Assembly: GCA_023436925.1 (NCBI GenBank)
Contig: JAEZHJ010000147.1
Location: forward strand, 1-64,000
Reading direction: 5' to 3'
DNA length: 64,000 nt
Origin: Actinomycetes bacterium
Lineage (GTDB): Bacteria; Actinomycetota; Actinomycetes; Propionibacteriales; Propionibacteriaceae
Notes under the pieces: generated by a model
Seen by the model: only the letters and a program-made list of their open reading frames with translations
The model's database searches: none
What the model was told of the DNA's origin: nothing
Position numbers and translations under genes: made by a program
In this document: piece after piece, positions 62,017 through 64,000 of the stretch
Layout: each line of letters starts with the position of its first letter
Position numbering within the stretch: position 1 is the first letter of the stretch

Positions 62017-63537
62017 ATGACAATTCCCTGGCTGACCCTCCTGGGTCTGGTTCCGCTGGTCGGCGCGCTCGTGCTGTGCCTGCCGGTGAAGGGCCTGGCG
62101 AAGGGCCTCGGCATGACCTTCGCGCTGATCACCGCCGGCCTCGGCTTCGGTGTCGCCGCGCTGTACACCTCGGGGGCCGACCTCGCCGAGCTGGTGCCGT
62201 GGATCCCCACCTTCGGGGCCTCCTGGGCGCTCGGCCTGGACGGCATGTCGCTGCTGATGGTGCTGCTCACCGTCGTCCTCACCCCGCTGGTGCTGCTGGC
62301 GGAGTGGAAGCTGTTCGACGCCCGTAGCGAGACCCGGTGGAACGCCCAGGTCTTCTTCGCCCTGGTGCTGCTGCTCGAGGCGCTGTCGGTCTTCGTCTTC
62401 CTGGCCGACGACGTGCTGCTGTTCTACCTCTTCTTCGAGGCCACGCTGATCCCGATGTACTTCCTGATCGGCGGCTTCGGAGGACCGCGCCGCAGCTACG
62501 CCGCAGTGAAGTTCCTGCTGTTCAGCCTCGCCGGCGGCCTGATCATGCTGTTCAGCGTGGTCGGTCTGTACGCGGAGTCCACCCAGCAGCTCGGCGCGCC
62601 GAGCTTCCTGCTGTCCGACCTGGTGCAACTCGGCTTCACCCCCGGCGTCGAGATGCTGCTGATGGTGGGCTTCCTGATCGCCTTCGTGATCAAGGCCCCG
62701 ATGGTCCCGGTGCACACCTGGCTGCCCACCGCGGCCGAGGAGAGCACGCCGGGGACCTCGGTGCTGCTGGTCGGCGTGCTGGACAAGATCGGCACCTTCG
62801 GGATGATCAAGTTCTGCCTCACGATCTTCCCCGACGCCAGCCGTGCGGCCGGCCCGGTGATGATCGTCCTGGCGCTGGTCTCGATCCTGTACGGCGCCAT
62901 CGCCGCGATCGGCTCGAAGAACCTGCTGCGGCTGGTGGCCTACACCTCGGTCAGCCACTTCGGCTTCATGGTGCTGGGCATCTACACGTTCACCACCTCG
63001 GGCACCAGCGGCACGATCTTCTACATGCTCAACCACGGGTTCTCCACCGCGGCGCTGTTCCTGGTGCTCGGCTTCCTGATCAGCCGGCGCGGCTCGGCGA
63101 TGGTGGAGTCCTTCGGGGGCGTCGAGAAGGTGGCCCCGGTGCTGGCCGGCAGCGTGCTGCTGGCGGGCCTGTCCGCGCTCGGCCTGCCCGGCATGTCGAC
63201 CTTCGTGAGCGAGTTCATGGTGCTGGCCGGGACCTGGTCCCGGGAGCCGTGGGTGGCGGCTGTGGCCGTGCTGGGCACCGTCCTGGCCGCGGTCTACGTC
63301 CTGCTGATGTACCAGCGCACCATGACCGGCCCGGTCACCGACCAGGTCCGGGAGCACATCACCACAGACCTGACCGGCCGGGAACGGTGGGTGGTCGCGC
63401 CGCTGATCGCGATCATCCTGCTGCTCGGCTTCGTGCCCCGACTGGCGCTCGACATCATCGAGCCGACCAGCGTGGCCACCCTGACCCAGGCCGGGATCTC
63501 TGATCCTGTCGTGCCGTTCGGAGAGGAAGCACAGTGA
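62017..63537 (+). CDS. nuoM: NADH-quinone oxidoreductase subunit M
   Basis: The 506-residue antiporter-like subunit has about fourteen membrane segments. FYLFFEATLIPMYFLIGGFG has the conserved TM5 glutamate and KAPMVPVHTWLPTAAEESTP the TM7 lysine region. The start is ATG 62017, after GAGGGAGGA; the frame extends upstream inside nuoL, but that part is not coding. Its stop overlaps the nuoN GTG by 4 bp. Confidence 0.96.
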   Translation: MTIPWLTLLGLVPLVGALVLCLPVKGLAKGLGMTFALITAGLGFGVAALYTSGADLAELVPWIPTFGASWALGLDGMSLLMVLLTVVLTPLVLLAEWKLFDARSETRWNAQVFFALVLLLEALSVFVFLADDVLLFYLFFEATLIPMYFLIGGFGGPRRSYAAVKFLLFSLAGGLIMLFSVVGLYAESTQQLGAPSFLLSDLVQLGFTPGVEMLLMVGFLIAFVIKAPMVPVHTWLPTAAEESTPGTSVLLVGVLDKIGTFGMIKFCLTIFPDASRAAGPVMIVLALVSILYGAIAAIGSKNLLRLVAYTSVSHFGFMVLGIYTFTTSGTSGTIFYMLNHGFSTAALFLVLGFLISRRGSAMVESFGGVEKVAPVLAGSVLLAGLSALGLPGMSTFVSEFMVLAGTWSREPWVAAVAVLGTVLAAVYVLLMYQRTMTGPVTDQVREHITTDLTGRERWVVAPLIAIILLLGFVPRLALDIIEPTSVATLTQAGISDPVVPFGEEAQ

Positions 63538-64000
63538 ACATCGCGGCTCCGAGCTTCGAGTGGTTCGAGCTCTCACCGGTGTTGATCGTCCTGGTGGGGG
63601 CGTGCCTCGGCGTGCTGCTGGAGGCGGTCCTGCCCAGGCAGTGGCGGCTCAACGCCCAGCTGGCGCTGATCCAGGCCACCACCTTGGCGGCCTTCGTCAT
63701 GTTGATCCTGAACTGGCGCCAGGACAATGCCGGCCTGCTGGCGATGGGGTCGATCACCCTCGACGGACCGACCTACATCGCGTGGGGTGCGCTGCTGGTC
63801 TTCGGGCTGCTCAGCGTGCTGATCTTCGCCGAGCGGTCGCTGGACAACGGCGCGACCGCCTTTGCGGCGTCCGCCTCGTCGGTGCCCGGCAGCCAGCTGG
63901 AGGCGGACGCGAGCGCGGCCCGGCTCGAGCACTCCGAGGTCTTCCCGCTGGCGCTGTTCTCCCTCGGCGGGATGATGGTCTTCGCCTCGGCCAACGACCT
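63534..64000 (+). CDS. nuoN: NADH-quinone oxidoreductase subunit N, truncated by window end
   Basis: The frame from GTG 63534 stays open to the last base. The 155 residues seen include three hydrophobic segments and ELSPVLIVLVGACLGVLLEA, and the position directly after nuoM fits NuoN, the third antiporter-like subunit. A hydrophilic stretch (SSVPGSQLEADASAARLEHS) between membrane segments is longer than in E. coli. The 3' end lies outside the window. Confidence 0.9.
   Translation, partial: MNIAAPSFEWFELSPVLIVLVGACLGVLLEAVLPRQWRLNAQLALIQATTLAAFVMLILNWRQDNAGLLAMGSITLDGPTYIAWGALLVFGLLSVLIFAERSLDNGATAFAASASSVPGSQLEADASAARLEHSEVFPLALFSLGGMMVFASAND

Overview
The window is high-GC DNA with dense, often overlapping genes, many GTG starts, actinobacterial gene families (GAF-ANTAR regulator, DasR/NagR-type GntR regulator, AbiEi-Vsr-like protein) and a complete menaquinone-dependent respiratory block. 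It most likely comes from an actinomycete, plausibly Propionibacteriales. That placement rests on gene content and style only. No rRNA, tRNA, CRISPR array, prophage or canonical insertion sequence was seen.

Layout. 1-15.5 kb is a mixed accessory/housekeeping stretch: a 5'-truncated UvrD-like helicase, a three-gene zinc alcohol dehydrogenase operon, a GAF-ANTAR regulator, NADP-type glutamate dehydrogenase, a Gfo/Idh/MocA oxidoreductase with a GNAT acetyltransferase, a RecQ helicase fused to a phosphoribosyltransferase domain, a solitary AbiEi-type wHTH/Vsr-like nuclease gene enclosed by inverted palindromic repeats, an MFS exporter, an anchored beta-propeller protein and a small membrane protein with a twin motif. 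15.6-21.2 kb holds a 1452-residue (R)-2-hydroxyacyl-CoA dehydratase activase-type fusion protein and alanine dehydrogenase, separated by a 19-nt-period repeat array. 21.4-23.4 kb is an FMN riboswitch driving an ABC permease and lipoprotein, which I read as a RibXY riboflavin importer without an adjacent ATPase. 23.4-28.3 kb carries a PCMT-like methyltransferase, dCMP deaminase, an unusual long histidine kinase with its response regulator, a lytic transglycosylase and a PLDc_N membrane protein.

28.3-36 kb and 46.9-49.6 kb hold most of the menaquinone pathway: menE-menA-menC-menD coupled to a TauE/SafE transporter, menG coupled to a TM0106-type nuclease, menF, and a geranylgeranyl/menaquinone reductase. 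menB and menH are not in the window. 36-38.4 kb is an ABC ATPase plus a large membrane partner. 38.5-43.3 kb is an N-acetylglucosamine utilisation locus: PTS IIB and IIA on one strand and a DasR-type regulator, PTS IIC, nagB and nagA on the other, with a perfect 16-bp dre-like operator between. 43.5-46.7 kb is a SWIM-SNF2 helicase. 49.7 kb to the window end is nuoA to nuoN (nuoN cut by the window end), in canonical order, probably co-transcribed with the upstream reductase. NuoG keeps the N7 cysteines common in menaquinone-linked complex I, consistent with the men genes nearby.

The most interesting unexplained structures are (i) 75-bp imperfect inverted repeats, plus additional outer copies, flanking the nuclease gene at 11.2-12.1 kb, and (ii) three separate arrays of a GAGGGCCACC unit at an exact 19-nt period whose orientation flips in the middle, located at gene 3' ends (20.0, 43.3 and 46.8 kb).
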